From CAYJAZ01 sp964368455 (GTDB taxonomy: Bacteria; Desulfobacterota; Desulfovibrionia; Desulfovibrionales; Desulfovibrionaceae), in contig CAYJAZ010000006.1 of the NCBI GenBank assembly GCA_964368455.1, positions 1 to 64,000 of the forward strand: DNA of 64,000 bases, read 5' to 3'. This document shows positions 34,269 through 44,460 of the stretch, in pieces. The first letter of the stretch is position 1. Each line of letters opens with the position of its first letter. The notes below the pieces were generated by a model. It saw nothing but the letters and a program-made list of their open reading frames with translations. It had not been told where the DNA came from and did no database searches. A program made the translations under genes and the position numbers.

Positions 34269-36401
34269 ATGAATAGTTTGTCTATACAGACATATGAACA
34301 ATGTGAAGAAATACTTGTTAATGCTCAATCCGCATTATGGCGTTTAGAACTTGAAAATGCCAAACCACCTCGACTTTATGCCGATAAAGCTTTTTTTATT
34401 TTATTTGAACTTGAAGAAACTTTATCGCCTGAAGAATTGTATGTAGTATGGAGTAATAAAATATCTCCTGAATATCAAAGACTTATTCAAAGTGCAACAG
34501 AGCAAATTTTATCAGGAATTCCATCAGAAATCCTCTTTGTTTGGCAAGATAAGCATGGGAAAAGTAGATACGCACAATGCGGCGGTTCTGTTGTAAAAGA
34601 TTTTGCTAACGGTTTTGCAATTGAAGGCTATCAAAATGATGTTACTGATACAAAACTTTCAAAAATTCAGCAGCTTAACTTTCCAAATTTACCAAATATC
34701 CTCAAGGAAAACTATTATTCCATCTATTCTTTTGATTTTGTAACAGGTAATTTTCAATTAGAGCAAAGTACAGATTCTTTCTTACAAGCAAATAAAGTAA
34801 ATGTGCCTGCACATTATTCTGTGATGCTCAATTTTTTTGCAAACAATCTTATAGCACCAGAATCTGTACAAAGTTTTAAAGATTTTTTTGATGTGCCTAA
34901 TTTAATAGAGTTTTTTAAAACTAAAACAGAAAAAACTCTCGTAATTTTAAAGCTTGTAGATGGTGCATACAGAAATACAGAGATGAAATTTTACGCTGTT
35001 GAATATAATGGCGATGAAGTTACGCGTGCTTTACTTGTGGTAAAAGATGTTGAAGATGTCATTATAAAAGAGCGTATGCACCAGCATTTGTTAGAAGAAA
35101 CAATCAATAGATTAGAGCAAGCTCAAAAAACTCTTTCTCATGTGATCTATGATAAAATGACAGGTTTATACACTAAAGAATATTTTTATGAAAAGGTTGA
35201 AAACATTCTTAAAGCTGAAAGCGACAAAGAATTTCTCTTCCTTGTCATTGATGTAGAAGATTTCAAATCTTTCAATTCCATTGCAGGCGTGCCAAATGGC
35301 GATAAGCTTATAAGGCATATTGCTTCTTTTATCGATAATGAGTTTAAAAATATACTTCATAGCGTCTATACAAGAACAATTGGTGCTTGTTATGCTCTTG
35401 TTTGTGAGAATGATCAGGATAAAATTAAAGAATTCCAAAAAAAGATCATGGCTAATATAGCTGAATATTCTTCAGATATTTCAATTAATTTTGTATTTGG
35501 TGAATACTTGATAAAGGATAAAGAAGAAGATATTGCACTCATGCACGATAAAGCTATCTTAGCAGCAAATTCTTGCAAAGGAATCTATGGCCTTTATTGC
35601 GGGCAATATACTGAAGAGATGGAAGAAAAAGTAAATATGAACCGCCTATTATCTCAAGACATGCAAAGAGGTTTAGTGCGGAAAGAATTTGAAATTTACT
35701 TCCAGCCAAAGTATGATGTGAAAACATTAGAAATTTGCGGAGCAGAAGCTTTAGTGAGATGGAATCATAGGCACGAAAAAATGCTTAGTCCTGCTGTCTT
35801 TATCCCATTATTTGAACAAAATGGCTTCATACGTAGTCTTGATTATTATGTGTGGGAAGAATCTTGTGCTTTTATAAAGAATAATAATATTGAAATTCCA
35901 ATTTCTGTAAATGTCTCTCGTGCAAATATCTATAGTTTAGACCTGCAAGAAACTATTCTCAAATTATTACAAAAATACAATTTAGAACCATCTCGTCTCT
36001 GTTTGGAATTTACAGAAAGTGCCTATTATAACGATATAAGTACAATACAAAATATCCTTGCGAATTTACAAAATTCTGGCGTGATTATTTCAATGGATGA
36101 TTTCGGAAGTGGCTATTCATCATTAAGTATGCTTAAAAATGTCTTTGTAAATGAACTCAAAATCGACGCTTCTTTTGTTGATTTCGAAGATGGAGACGAA
36201 AGATCGCTTTTCATCCTAGAAATGATTGTACAAATGAGCAAAAAACTCAAATTGCACGTAACCGTTGAAGGTGTTGAAACAAAAGAACAATTAGAAATAG
36301 TCACAAAACTAGACTGCGACACCGTTCAAGGCTATTATATGGCAAGACCAATGCCAAGTAGTGATTTTTTAGAACTATTAAATTCTAAAAAAATAGTATA
36401 G
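34269..36401 (+). CDS. EAL phosphodiesterase with degenerate GGDEF domain
   Basis: 710 aa, soluble. A PAS-like N-terminal half (about 1-270) is followed by a GGDEF fold (about 290-440; MTGLYTKEYF, LVIDVEDFKSFN) whose signature loop reads TIGACYAL instead of GGDEF, so it cannot be an active cyclase and may bind GTP or a ligand. The EAL domain (about 460-705) keeps GAEALVRW, NVSRAN, EFTES, MDDFGSGYSS, KIDASF and VEGVET, so it should hydrolyse cyclic di-GMP. Upstream neighbours form the same signalling pathway. Confidence 0.9.
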   Translation: MNSLSIQTYEQCEEILVNAQSALWRLELENAKPPRLYADKAFFILFELEETLSPEELYVVWSNKISPEYQRLIQSATEQILSGIPSEILFVWQDKHGKSRYAQCGGSVVKDFANGFAIEGYQNDVTDTKLSKIQQLNFPNLPNILKENYYSIYSFDFVTGNFQLEQSTDSFLQANKVNVPAHYSVMLNFFANNLIAPESVQSFKDFFDVPNLIEFFKTKTEKTLVILKLVDGAYRNTEMKFYAVEYNGDEVTRALLVVKDVEDVIIKERMHQHLLEETINRLEQAQKTLSHVIYDKMTGLYTKEYFYEKVENILKAESDKEFLFLVIDVEDFKSFNSIAGVPNGDKLIRHIASFIDNEFKNILHSVYTRTIGACYALVCENDQDKIKEFQKKIMANIAEYSSDISINFVFGEYLIKDKEEDIALMHDKAILAANSCKGIYGLYCGQYTEEMEEKVNMNRLLSQDMQRGLVRKEFEIYFQPKYDVKTLEICGAEALVRWNHRHEKMLSPAVFIPLFEQNGFIRSLDYYVWEESCAFIKNNNIEIPISVNVSRANIYSLDLQETILKLLQKYNLEPSRLCLEFTESAYYNDISTIQNILANLQNSGVIISMDDFGSGYSSLSMLKNVFVNELKIDASFVDFEDGDERSLFILEMIVQMSKKLKLHVTVEGVETKEQLEIVTKLDCDTVQGYYMARPMPSSDFLELLNSKKIV

Positions 36402-36420
36402 ATTAAAGTCACGCTTTTTT

Positions 36421-36930
36421 GTCTGCGACGCTTTTTTTGTCTCCGACGGCCAAAGGAAATAATTTCCTTTGGAAACCTTAGTAGGCAAGGTGAGTGCGTT
36501 GGAGAATGGTTGATATTTTTGTTTATTTTTTATTTGCGAAAAAGTTTTAATCTTTTGCTGCTACGCACCAAAACATTAAATACTGTTTCGCTTTAAAATG
36601 GGGCTTAATTAATTTTAATTGAAACTAAGTTACCATTTGTCACTGCGTTCCAAATGTGAGTAGAGCGTGTTTTTTCATATTTAAAGGCATGGATTGCCAC
36701 GTCACTCACTTTGTTCCTTCCTCGCAATGACGAGGTGTTGACGCTCTTTTAATGGGATAAATATTTCGACTGTTTTTTTCAAGTTTTTTTCCTAAGCCCT
36801 AAGCAAACTTCTCTAGACTCGTCATTGCGAGGAGCTTGCGACGTGGCAATCCATGTTTTTATAAAATCTTCATGTTCTTAGATAATTAAGAGCATAAGTA
36901 TTAAATTTACTTTTATTAGCAGCTGAAATT
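36421..36930. repeat. Dispersed intergenic repeat, copy 1
   Basis: This 510-base segment and 45425-45850 share long near-identical blocks: the CTCCGACGGCCAAAGGA hairpin start, GCGAAAAAGTTTTAA, CCAAAACATTAAATACTG, AAACTAAGTTACCATTTG, and ACTCGTCATTGCGAGGA with GTGGCAATCCATG near the end. Copy 1 also has an inverted GGATTGCCACGTCACTC...CGCAATGACGAG block (36690-36733) absent from copy 2. The inner hairpin CCAAAGGA/TCCTTTGG is at 36449-36472. Both copies lie about 20 bases after a plus-strand gene. No ORF is carried. Confidence 0.8.
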
Positions 36931-36962
36931 TTTTGCTTAACAGAAATTAAAGTTAAAGTAAA

Positions 36963-39941
36963 TTATTTATCACATTTACACTTTGTTTTTTGTTTGTGAA
37001 TGTCCGTTGTTTTTCCAATGCAGAATAATGGATTGCTTGCATTATCAAAAATTATTTTATAATCAATGAGGAAATAATGGAAGATGCCTTGAGGGAGTTT
37101 AAATTTTGCTTCAATTGGATAATGTGTTCCTTCTTCTAGGGCTTTTGAAAAAAGCATAAATTCTTCTATTGTGTCCTCGCAAGTGATTCCTTGTTCTATA
37201 ATATATTCAGGGAAGGGGAGTTTTCCTTCTGGTAGACCGAGTATTTCTCTTCCTTTTCCTAAAAACTTTATAGTTTTTTCTCTATTATTATACACCCAGA
37301 AAAATTCAGCTGCAATTTCAGACACTGTATTAAAGAGTGTTTTTTCTGAAACTTCATTAAAGAAATATTCGCTTGCCCAAGAAGATTCTGCCGTGCCTGC
37401 TAGTTGTGGACGCAAATCTCTTAGAAAACCAGCAATATAATGCTCGCCTTCTTCATTTGCTATATCAAGTCTTACTAAGGTTATTTCACTTGGAATTTCT
37501 TCGCCACTTGAGGTGCAATGTAGCCAATTGAAAATTGCACTACCCTTTTCTTGAGCCTGTTTTACGAAGGTTGTGGTATTATTTGAAGATAACTCGCCAT
37601 TAGGCTGAAATTCTGGAGAGAATTTAGCAAAATTATTAAATATTTCATCCTTGCTCTCAATTTCAAAAAGCTTAACAGCATGTTGGTTACACATAGTAAT
37701 TTGCTGTTTAGCATTCCAAAGAAACATACATAATGGCATCGCCTCAATGATGGAGTGAAGTTCGTCGTAATTAACAATAAAGTTTCTCTTGGTTTTTGCC
37801 CCAACAGATTGAATTTCAGAAGCTTTTTTATTGTCGCCAGCAAGGCATAGTTTAATAAAATCTTTATGAGGCATAGGCGCATAAAAATAATAGCCTTGTC
37901 CATAGGTGCAGCCAAAATCTTTGAGTAAAGCTGCTTGTTCTTTTGTTTCAATTCCTTCGGCAACACATAATGTTTGCCCAAATTCTTTCACAGTTTTTAT
38001 CACATTTCTTACAACAGTTCTATTTTTTGCACTTGTTGTTACATTATCAATGAGGCTTTTGTCGATTTTAACTTCATCGAATTCTTCCATAGTAAGCATA
38101 AGTAAATTGGAGTGTTTTGCACCAAAATCATCAAGCGAAACTTTAAAGCCAAGTTCGTCTAATTGTATGATTTTATTGTGGAAAAACTCAAAATCCATTT
38201 TATCTATGCTTTCGGTGAGTTCAATCTTTATGTAATGATGAGGCACATCATATTTTTTGCAAATTTTTACAATTTCTTCAATAAGATCGTAAGCTATACA
38301 GCTCACGCGTGAAAGATTTATAGCAATTGGTATGGCTTTATTTTCTTTGATGAGCTTTTTCAATATTTTACAAACTTCTTCTAATACGAAATAATCTAAA
38401 TATCTAATAGTGCTTTCATTTTCATAAATGGGAATAAATCTATCTGGTGAAATTATTTTTCCATCCGAACTAAATTTTCGCACTAAAGCTTCAGCGCTTG
38501 TGATTAAACCAGTAGAAAGATCAACCTTTGGCTGAATATAGACAGTAAAAAGATTTGAATGGATTTCATCAAGCAGTATTTCAAATGGATTTAATCTTGA
38601 CTGCGTTCTTTGTGTTACTTGTTTTTCATAGTAATCTTGCTTGTCTGACACCATAATATCGCAAGCTTGTGTGAGGCCTTGACGAATATCAATTTTTTTA
38701 TCTTGCCATATGCCACCAACAGCAAAAGAAAATTCACTTTCTTTTTGTTCTTCTTTTCTTAAAACATATATTACATTATTGAATTCTTCTTCAGAAATAT
38801 TTGGGCAAAGGGCAATAAATTCATCGCCAGCAATGCGATAAACATCATTTTTGAGATTCTTTGTCAAAATGCTAGCAACTTGCTTGATTATGCTATCGCC
38901 ATACAATTCTCCATATAATTCGTTCAATTTCTTCAAGGCATTGATATTTATATGGATATAACCTAAAGAAGAGAGCTGGTTTAAATTTATTGTTTCAAGT
39001 CTTTCTAAATATTTATTTCTATTATTTAGGCCAGTGAGGATATCAGTATAGGAAAGATGTTCTAATTGTTTATGAATTTTACTTTTCTTTATTTCCTCAC
39101 CCATAAATAAAATGATAGAATGAAGGAGTTTGAGATCTTTTGTTTCTACTTTAGCATTGTTAAAGCCTATGCAATAAGTTGCTTCATTATTAGATAAAAG
39201 GGGCACAATATGAGCAGAAAGAGAATTTGTTTGCATCATGATTTTGTAGAGATTTGAATCGTGATCAAGTTCAGCATGTGCATTTTTTATATTGAGCTCG
39301 CCTTTTGTTTCTAAGATATCAAATATATTGATAAAATTATCGAAATTTAAAATTTTATTTTCTTCTTTAGTGCAAAATTCTGGCGAGGCACACCATTCAT
39401 GTGTGTTGATAATGGTTTTTTCTTTTTTGTTTACTTCATAGAGATAAGCTCTATCTGCATCATAAAATTGACATATAATAGAAAGTATTGAGCATAAAGC
39501 TTTATCAATATCGGTATCTTGTGTGATAATTTGAATACATTTTATCAAAGTTTCTTCAGCAGAAATTTTTTGTGTGAGGCTATTAATTTCTTCTTTTTGT
39601 TTTGAAATATCAAAAGCAAAAGTTATTTTGAGCTTTTTTCCTTCGTATTCAACAACTGAATCTATGTGTGAGTAGTATTTATTAGTTATTTCATTTTTAA
39701 TTTCGGTATAAAGCTTTTGGCCTTCTTGTAAGAGGTTTTTATTACAAAAATGGCAGATTTCATTTTTGCCATGAAGAAATTCATAGCATTTATGATTGCT
39801 TTCAAATTTTTTAGAAAAAGGCGAGAAAGTTTGTATTGCTAATTCATTTGCGTATAAAAGCTCAAAAGTATCTAAGTCAACTATGTAACACATAGCATCA
39901 AAGTTGTTTAGGGCTAAGGAAGCAAATTTTTTAATTTTCAT
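36963..39941 (-). CDS. PAS-GAF-GGDEF-EAL-PAS cyclic di-GMP protein
   Basis: The start is moved to ATG 39941 (AAGGAACAACGC upstream), giving 992 aa. An N-terminal PAS with a CxxC pair (EICHFCNKN) is followed by a GAF region, a GGDEF domain (about 295-450, motif AGDEF), an EAL domain (about 465-715; SAEALVRK, LTESID, DDFGAKHS, EGIETKEQ) and two PAS-like segments to the end. AGDEF can support cyclase activity; the DDFG loop is followed by AKHS rather than GYSS, as in its paralogue at 59791. Unlike that paralogue it lacks a second, C-terminal GGDEF domain, and ends close to dispersed repeat copy 1. Confidence 0.88.
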   Translation of the reverse strand: MKIKKFASLALNNFDAMCYIVDLDTFELLYANELAIQTFSPFSKKFESNHKCYEFLHGKNEICHFCNKNLLQEGQKLYTEIKNEITNKYYSHIDSVVEYEGKKLKITFAFDISKQKEEINSLTQKISAEETLIKCIQIITQDTDIDKALCSILSIICQFYDADRAYLYEVNKKEKTIINTHEWCASPEFCTKEENKILNFDNFINIFDILETKGELNIKNAHAELDHDSNLYKIMMQTNSLSAHIVPLLSNNEATYCIGFNNAKVETKDLKLLHSIILFMGEEIKKSKIHKQLEHLSYTDILTGLNNRNKYLERLETINLNQLSSLGYIHININALKKLNELYGELYGDSIIKQVASILTKNLKNDVYRIAGDEFIALCPNISEEEFNNVIYVLRKEEQKESEFSFAVGGIWQDKKIDIRQGLTQACDIMVSDKQDYYEKQVTQRTQSRLNPFEILLDEIHSNLFTVYIQPKVDLSTGLITSAEALVRKFSSDGKIISPDRFIPIYENESTIRYLDYFVLEEVCKILKKLIKENKAIPIAINLSRVSCIAYDLIEEIVKICKKYDVPHHYIKIELTESIDKMDFEFFHNKIIQLDELGFKVSLDDFGAKHSNLLMLTMEEFDEVKIDKSLIDNVTTSAKNRTVVRNVIKTVKEFGQTLCVAEGIETKEQAALLKDFGCTYGQGYYFYAPMPHKDFIKLCLAGDNKKASEIQSVGAKTKRNFIVNYDELHSIIEAMPLCMFLWNAKQQITMCNQHAVKLFEIESKDEIFNNFAKFSPEFQPNGELSSNNTTTFVKQAQEKGSAIFNWLHCTSSGEEIPSEITLVRLDIANEEGEHYIAGFLRDLRPQLAGTAESSWASEYFFNEVSEKTLFNTVSEIAAEFFWVYNNREKTIKFLGKGREILGLPEGKLPFPEYIIEQGITCEDTIEEFMLFSKALEEGTHYPIEAKFKLPQGIFHYFLIDYKIIFDNASNPLFCIGKTTDIHKQKTKCKCDK

Positions 39942-40257
39942 GCGTTGTTCCTTGAGAATTTGAAGCAAATACAATAAATACAAAATCAACAGTCAAAGAA
40001 GCTTATAAACAGAAACACAAAAAAAACTACATTAAAACTAAGGCAAAAAATGATCAAAAATTTCGTTAATGTGAATAAAAAAATAACTTTTATTAGATAT
40101 AGTTAATATATAATAAATTTTTTTAATAATGTCAAATTATAGTTGATTTTATCATTAAAAAATTGCACTTTTCATTATGCCTATGGATGTGCAAATGCAG
40201 CTATTATTGATCTTTGTTTTTTCTAGAATGCATTGATAAAAATTGAGAGGAATTGTT
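39942..40257. other. AT-rich intergenic region
   Basis: This 316-base gap between two divergent genes is A/T-runs with no convincing ORF, RNA or repeat. The start of the tag gene has GAGAGG as ribosome binding site at its right end. I see nothing else in it. Confidence 0.6.
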
Positions 40258-40839
40258 ATGGATAATAAAGTGAGATGTGCTTGGCTTGATGATTCGCAAA
40301 TATACAAAGATTATCATGATTATGAATGGGGTAGAGAAGTGCATGATGATGATACTTTGTTTGAAATGCTCACACTTGAAAGTTTTCAAGCTGGCCTTTC
40401 GTGGATTACTATTCTTAAAAAAAGAGAAGCCTTTAGACTAGCTTTTGATGCTTTTAAAGTTGAAAAAGTAGCACTTTACGACGAGAAAAAAATAGAAGAA
40501 TTGCTTATAAATGAAGGAATAATTCGCCATAGGGGCAAGATAGTTGCAGCAATTAATAATGCGAAACTTTTTTTGCAAATTCAAAAAACTCATGGAACTT
40601 TTGATGCCTTTCTATGGAAATATGTAGATTATAAGCCAATTATTTCGCATCATCCAAGTATAGAAAATTTGCCTGCAAGAACAGAAATTTCTGATAAAAT
40701 AAGCAAAGATTTTAAAAAATTGGGTTTCAAGTTTTTAGGTTCAACAACAGTATATGCATTTATGCAGGCAATAGGCATGATAAATGATCACACTACAGAT
40801 TGCTTTGTCTATAAAGAAATGTTTGGTGAAAATAAGTAA
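40258..40839 (+). CDS. tag: DNA-3-methyladenine glycosylase I
   Basis: The start is ATG 40258 (GAGAGGAATTGTT upstream); 193 aa, the standard length. Opening RCAWLDD...YHDYEWG with the conserved Trp/Glu, then FQAGLSWITILKKREAFR and, near the end, MQAIGMINDHTTDCF with the zinc-ligand Cys/His pattern. It removes 3-methyladenine from alkylated DNA in base-excision repair. It stands alone, convergent with the acetyltransferase gene. Confidence 0.95.
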   Translation: MDNKVRCAWLDDSQIYKDYHDYEWGREVHDDDTLFEMLTLESFQAGLSWITILKKREAFRLAFDAFKVEKVALYDEKKIEELLINEGIIRHRGKIVAAINNAKLFLQIQKTHGTFDAFLWKYVDYKPIISHHPSIENLPARTEISDKISKDFKKLGFKFLGSTTVYAFMQAIGMINDHTTDCFVYKEMFGENK

Positions 40840-41004
40840 ATGAGTATTTTATTTTGTTGATTGAATGTTCATTTTAGAAATTCTTACAACAATTTACAAT
40901 ACTATCAACCATTTCAGGTTGTTGAAGAAAAAACATACAAAATTTTGCTTTAGATTGTTTTTAATGAAATCTTTTTTAAAGAAAAAGTTTATGATAATAG
41001 GTGG

Positions 41005-41637
41005 TTATTTTGTGTTTTTTGTTCTTTGTCTTATGCTTTTTAACTTTTTTAAACATTCGTTTATATCAGTAAATGGAAGTTTTGCAATTTCTTTTACATC
41101 AAGTTCCCACCATTTAGTTTCTAGCAAAATTTTAATTGTAGCTTCATCAAAGCGATATCTAATTATTTTTGCAGGAACCCCACCGACAATAGCATAAGGC
41201 GGAACATCTTTAGTAACAAGTGTATTTGCTCCAATAACGGCACCATGTCCAATTTTTATACCACCCATTATATTAACATCTTGCCCAACCCATACATCAT
41301 TACCAATTTCAACTTCTTTATAGCCATAATTATCAATGGTTGGAAAGTCTGTATCAGGAAAATCCATAAAGTTTTTTTGTGTAACAATTGGGCTTGAGCT
41401 TAAACAATGAAGAGGATGTTGTGGTAAACCTACAAAGACATTGGAACCTATCGAACAATATTTACCAATACTTGATTTGTGCGAGGGGCAAGAAAAGTTT
41501 TTGCCTACATAGCTAAATTCACCTATAGTATAAGCATTTGTATCCATATTGTTTTTTCTTTTATATTTAAGTTTAAATCCTAAAATTGTATAGATTCTAT
41601 GCGTAGTAGTTTTTTCTTTTTTAAAAATTTTGAACAT
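41005..41637 (-). CDS. Hexapeptide-repeat acetyltransferase (CatB/LPS type)
   Basis: 210 aa. Left-handed beta-helix hexapeptides run from about residue 45 to 165 (IGEFSYVG, IGKYCSIGSNVFVG, IGNDVWVGQDVNIMGGIKIGHGAVIGANTLVTKDVPPYAIVGG), with the catalytic His in GLPQHPLHC. The N-terminus (THRIYTILGFKLKYKRK) resembles that of enzymes linked to lipopolysaccharide sugar synthesis. It probably acetylates a cell-surface sugar using acetyl-CoA. Antibiotic inactivation is possible by family but not favoured. Confidence 0.85.
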   Translation of the reverse strand: MFKIFKKEKTTTHRIYTILGFKLKYKRKNNMDTNAYTIGEFSYVGKNFSCPSHKSSIGKYCSIGSNVFVGLPQHPLHCLSSSPIVTQKNFMDFPDTDFPTIDNYGYKEVEIGNDVWVGQDVNIMGGIKIGHGAVIGANTLVTKDVPPYAIVGGVPAKIIRYRFDEATIKILLETKWWELDVKEIAKLPFTDINECLKKLKSIRQRTKNTK

Positions 41638-41719
41638 GTTAGAGTTCTCTATCTATTCTGTATTTTAGGTTTTTTATAATATATTTGCATTTGATTAAAT
41701 TTTCGATAGGATAACTGGG

Positions 41720-42010
41720 TTATTCCTCTACATTTTCTTCTTGTGTGCTATTTTCATCATCGTCAGAAAAGGCTTTGTCTGTAGCATCGCCTATATCTTT
41801 TTTGACTTCATTGAAAAGATCTTTTGCAGCATTAAAACCATCTTTGCTTGTTTCTTTAATAGCATCTTTTGTGTTTTTTGCTCCGCTTTTCACGCCTTCC
41901 CAAGTTTCGTTTATGTCTTTTACATTTTCTTCGGATAAAAGTTCTGCTTGTGCTGGAAGGGGGTAGGAAATGCAAAGCATAAGTGCCAGTATTACATATA
42001 ATTTTTTCAT
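41720..42010 (-). CDS. Small secreted acidic protein
   Basis: 96 aa with a signal peptide (cleavage after PAQA, about residue 22). The mature part is a single amphipathic, Lys/Asp-rich helix-like stretch ending in a very acidic tail (DDENSTQEENVEE). No family recognised. It is a single gene between the acetyltransferase and the SDR gene. A regulator of envelope assembly is possible but not supported. Confidence 0.6.
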   Translation of the reverse strand: MKKLYVILALMLCISYPLPAQAELLSEENVKDINETWEGVKSGAKNTKDAIKETSKDGFNAAKDLFNEVKKDIGDATDKAFSDDDENSTQEENVEE

Positions 42011-42153
42011 AAAATAAACCTTAAATAAAATATGAAATGATGATAAATAAATAATTAAAAAAAGTAAATCTCTTTAAATGAGCCCTTTAATCTAAAAATA
42101 ATCTCACAACATTCGCTAAGTCAAAACACAGCAAAGTTTTAAAAACATTAAAA

Positions 42154-42185
42154 CCTCATAAAGCAAGCAATTATGCTTTATGAGG
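42154..42185 (-). terminator. Terminator of the SDR gene
   Basis: CCTCATAAAGCA (42154-42165) and TGCTTTATGAGG (42174-42185) are perfect 12-bp inverted repeats with an 8-base loop. Read on the minus strand they are followed by TTTTAATGTTTTT, about 40 bases after the stop codon at 42224. Confidence 0.8.
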
Positions 42186-42223
42186 CAAGTATTAGAGTTA
42201 TTCAAATTATTGATAAAACAATT

Positions 42224-42949
42224 TTAAGCGTCTTGTTTAGTTTCAGCTATTTGAATTTCACGTAAATTAACGCATTGTGGTAATTCATAAGCAAATTTTA
42301 TTGTCTTTGCTACATCTTCAGCTTTTATATTGCCTAAGCCTAAAGCTTTCACCCATTCGCCATAGCCGTCTTTAATATCTTGGCTTGTTGTATGGCTAAG
42401 AAGTTCTGTATTAACAGCACCTGGGCATACACGCATCACACGAACATTATAAGGAGCAAGTTCGCCACGTGTCACTTCTGAAAGGCCTACAACACCGTAT
42501 TTTGTTGCACAATAAGCAGCATGATTTGGGAAAGCTTTTACGCCAGCGATTGAAGAAAGGTTTACAATTGTTCCGCATTGTCTTTCTTTCATATCATTCA
42601 TAACAATTTGCATACCGTTCATAAGGCCAAGCAAGTTGACATCAAACATTTGTTTCCATTCCTGACTATCTTGAGTAGCCATATCGCCAAGAAGCATGAT
42701 GCCTGCATTGTTTACCATTAAATCAGTTTTACCATATACTGCTTCTGCTTTACGAACTGCTGCTTCAAAAGCATTTTTATCAGTAACATCAACAGCTTCG
42801 CACATTGTATTATCAAGATTAAGTTCTTTTAAAAGTTCTACACGTCTTGCTAATAAAAGTAGAGGGTAGCCAGCTTTATTAAATTCTAAAGCTAAAGCTT
42901 TACCAAAACCAGAACTTGCACCTGTGATTACAATTAATTTTTTTGACAT
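42224..42949 (-). CDS. Short-chain dehydrogenase/reductase (YdfG-like)
   Basis: 241 aa, GGAGAGACC upstream. Cofactor motif TGASSGFGKALA at the N-terminus, NNAGIML, catalytic Ser in LSSIAGVKAFPNHA and YCATKYG. LARRVELL after strand two favours NADP(H). The closest known type is YdfG/serine dehydrogenase-like, oxidising small 3-hydroxy acids; the exact substrate is not determined. It stands alone with its own terminator. Confidence 0.93.
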   Translation of the reverse strand: MSKKLIVITGASSGFGKALALEFNKAGYPLLLLARRVELLKELNLDNTMCEAVDVTDKNAFEAAVRKAEAVYGKTDLMVNNAGIMLLGDMATQDSQEWKQMFDVNLLGLMNGMQIVMNDMKERQCGTIVNLSSIAGVKAFPNHAAYCATKYGVVGLSEVTRGELAPYNVRVMRVCPGAVNTELLSHTTSQDIKDGYGEWVKALGLGNIKAEDVAKTIKFAYELPQCVNLREIQIAETKQDA

Positions 42950-43323
42950 GATGGTCTCTCCTTTATTCTTTGTTTCTTTAAATGTTTGATTATTTCTTTT
43001 TCATATATTTCTTTTACATAGTAAAAAATAATATAATAGTATTTAATGGAATAGAGCTCTTGTGTCAATACAGGCACAAAATTTTCCCTAGAGGAAAAAA
43101 AGGTAACTATTGAAAATGAATAAAATATTCGCATCTTTTTCAATTATGCGATAATTTTTTGCTCTTTGGCTTTGGTTGACTATTGTGCTAAAGCAATGTA
43201 AAAAATCTATTAAGCATATATCTAAAATTGCCCTAAAATATAAACAAAACTAATTATTTCAACTATACAAACTCTTTATCCAAAAAACATAAAGAAAAAA
43301 TTCGAATATAAAAGGAATTTATT
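42950..43323. other. Intergenic region between divergent SDR and telA genes
   Basis: 374 bases, AT-rich. No ORF with a ribosome binding site, RNA or repeat is visible. AAAAGGAATTT before 43324 is the telA ribosome binding site. Promoter-like TTGACT around 43178 could serve telA, but no good -10 is evident. Confidence 0.5.
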
Positions 43324-44439
43324 ATGACTGATACAAGTTTACAAACAAGCACAGCAGATAGCCAAATGGCACAAAATTCAGATAAAAATATTGAAAACAT
43401 CATTAATTCTATTGATTTAGCTGATCCATCTTTAGACATAACCTATGGCACAAATACAATGCAAGAGATTTCACGTTTTTCTGACGATCTACTTTCAAGA
43501 GTTAAGGCTAAAGATTCTGGAGCTGTAGGCGAATTTCTTACAGATCTTATGGTTAAAGTAAAAGATGTTGATGTGACTGATATGAATAAAGAACCAAGTT
43601 TTCTCGCAAAACTGCCAATTATTGGTTCTATGTTTAATGACGTAAAAAAGACTATAGCAAAATTTGAAAGCATTGCCGAGCAGATAGAGGGTATAAGCAA
43701 TAAATTAGACGATTCAATGGTTGGGCTTTTGAGTGATGTTGAAGTTTTAGAACAATTATACGGACATAACGAACGTTTTTACAAAGATCTTGTCATGTAT
43801 ATTGAAGCTGGCAAGCAAAAAATTGAAGAAGCAAGGAATGTTGATTTACCAAAATTTAAAGCATTGGCTGAAAGTTCTGGTGAAGCACTTGATTCACAAA
43901 AACTCCGTGATTTTTCAGAACAAATCAATCGTTTTGAAAGACGTTTGCATGATTTAGAAGTTTCACGCACTGTAACTGTGCAAATGGCACCGCAAATACG
44001 TTTAATTCAGTCTAATAACAGGGCTTTAGCACAAAAAATCCAAACAAGTATTTTGACAACTATACCGATTTGGAAAAATCAAATGGTGCTCGCACTCACA
44101 CTGCACGGCCAAAAACAAGCCGCTTCATTGCAGAAAAAAGTTTCTGACACAACAAATGAAATGTTACGTAAAAATGCTGCTATGCTTGAACAATCCTCTA
44201 TTGAAGTCACACGCGAAGTAGAGCGTTCCATAGTTGATATCGAAACTTTACGTGAAGTACACAATAAACTTATCAATACCATTGACGAAACATTAAAAAT
44301 TTCTAGCGAAGGACGTCAAAAACGTCTTGAAGTTGAAAAAGAATTAATCCTTATGGAAGGCCAACTCAAAGAATCTCTACAAGGTTTAGCAATGCGTAAA
44401 GAACAACAAACAATTGAAAGTGCAACTTCAACAAACTAG
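43324..44439 (+). CDS. TelA/YceG toxic-anion resistance family protein
   Basis: 371 aa, soluble, mostly long helices and coiled coil. Family blocks are present: SFLAKLPIIGSMFNDVKKTI, QIEGISNKLDDSMVGLLSDVEVLEQLY and QMAPQIRLIQSNNRAL...PIWKNQMVLAL. TelA proteins were first tied to tellurite resistance and in other bacteria support resistance to several antimicrobials and phages; the mechanism is unclear. The partner gene follows 21 bases later, a pairing conserved in many genomes. Confidence 0.93.
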   Translation: MTDTSLQTSTADSQMAQNSDKNIENIINSIDLADPSLDITYGTNTMQEISRFSDDLLSRVKAKDSGAVGEFLTDLMVKVKDVDVTDMNKEPSFLAKLPIIGSMFNDVKKTIAKFESIAEQIEGISNKLDDSMVGLLSDVEVLEQLYGHNERFYKDLVMYIEAGKQKIEEARNVDLPKFKALAESSGEALDSQKLRDFSEQINRFERRLHDLEVSRTVTVQMAPQIRLIQSNNRALAQKIQTSILTTIPIWKNQMVLALTLHGQKQAASLQKKVSDTTNEMLRKNAAMLEQSSIEVTREVERSIVDIETLREVHNKLINTIDETLKISSEGRQKRLEVEKELILMEGQLKESLQGLAMRKEQQTIESATSTN

Positions 44440-44460
44440 TTTTTCAGAGGCTAATCTATT

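Noticed and set aside
40865..41197. Plus-strand 110-codon ORF
   Set aside because: It mostly runs antisense to the acetyltransferase gene and has no ribosome binding site or recognisable domain.
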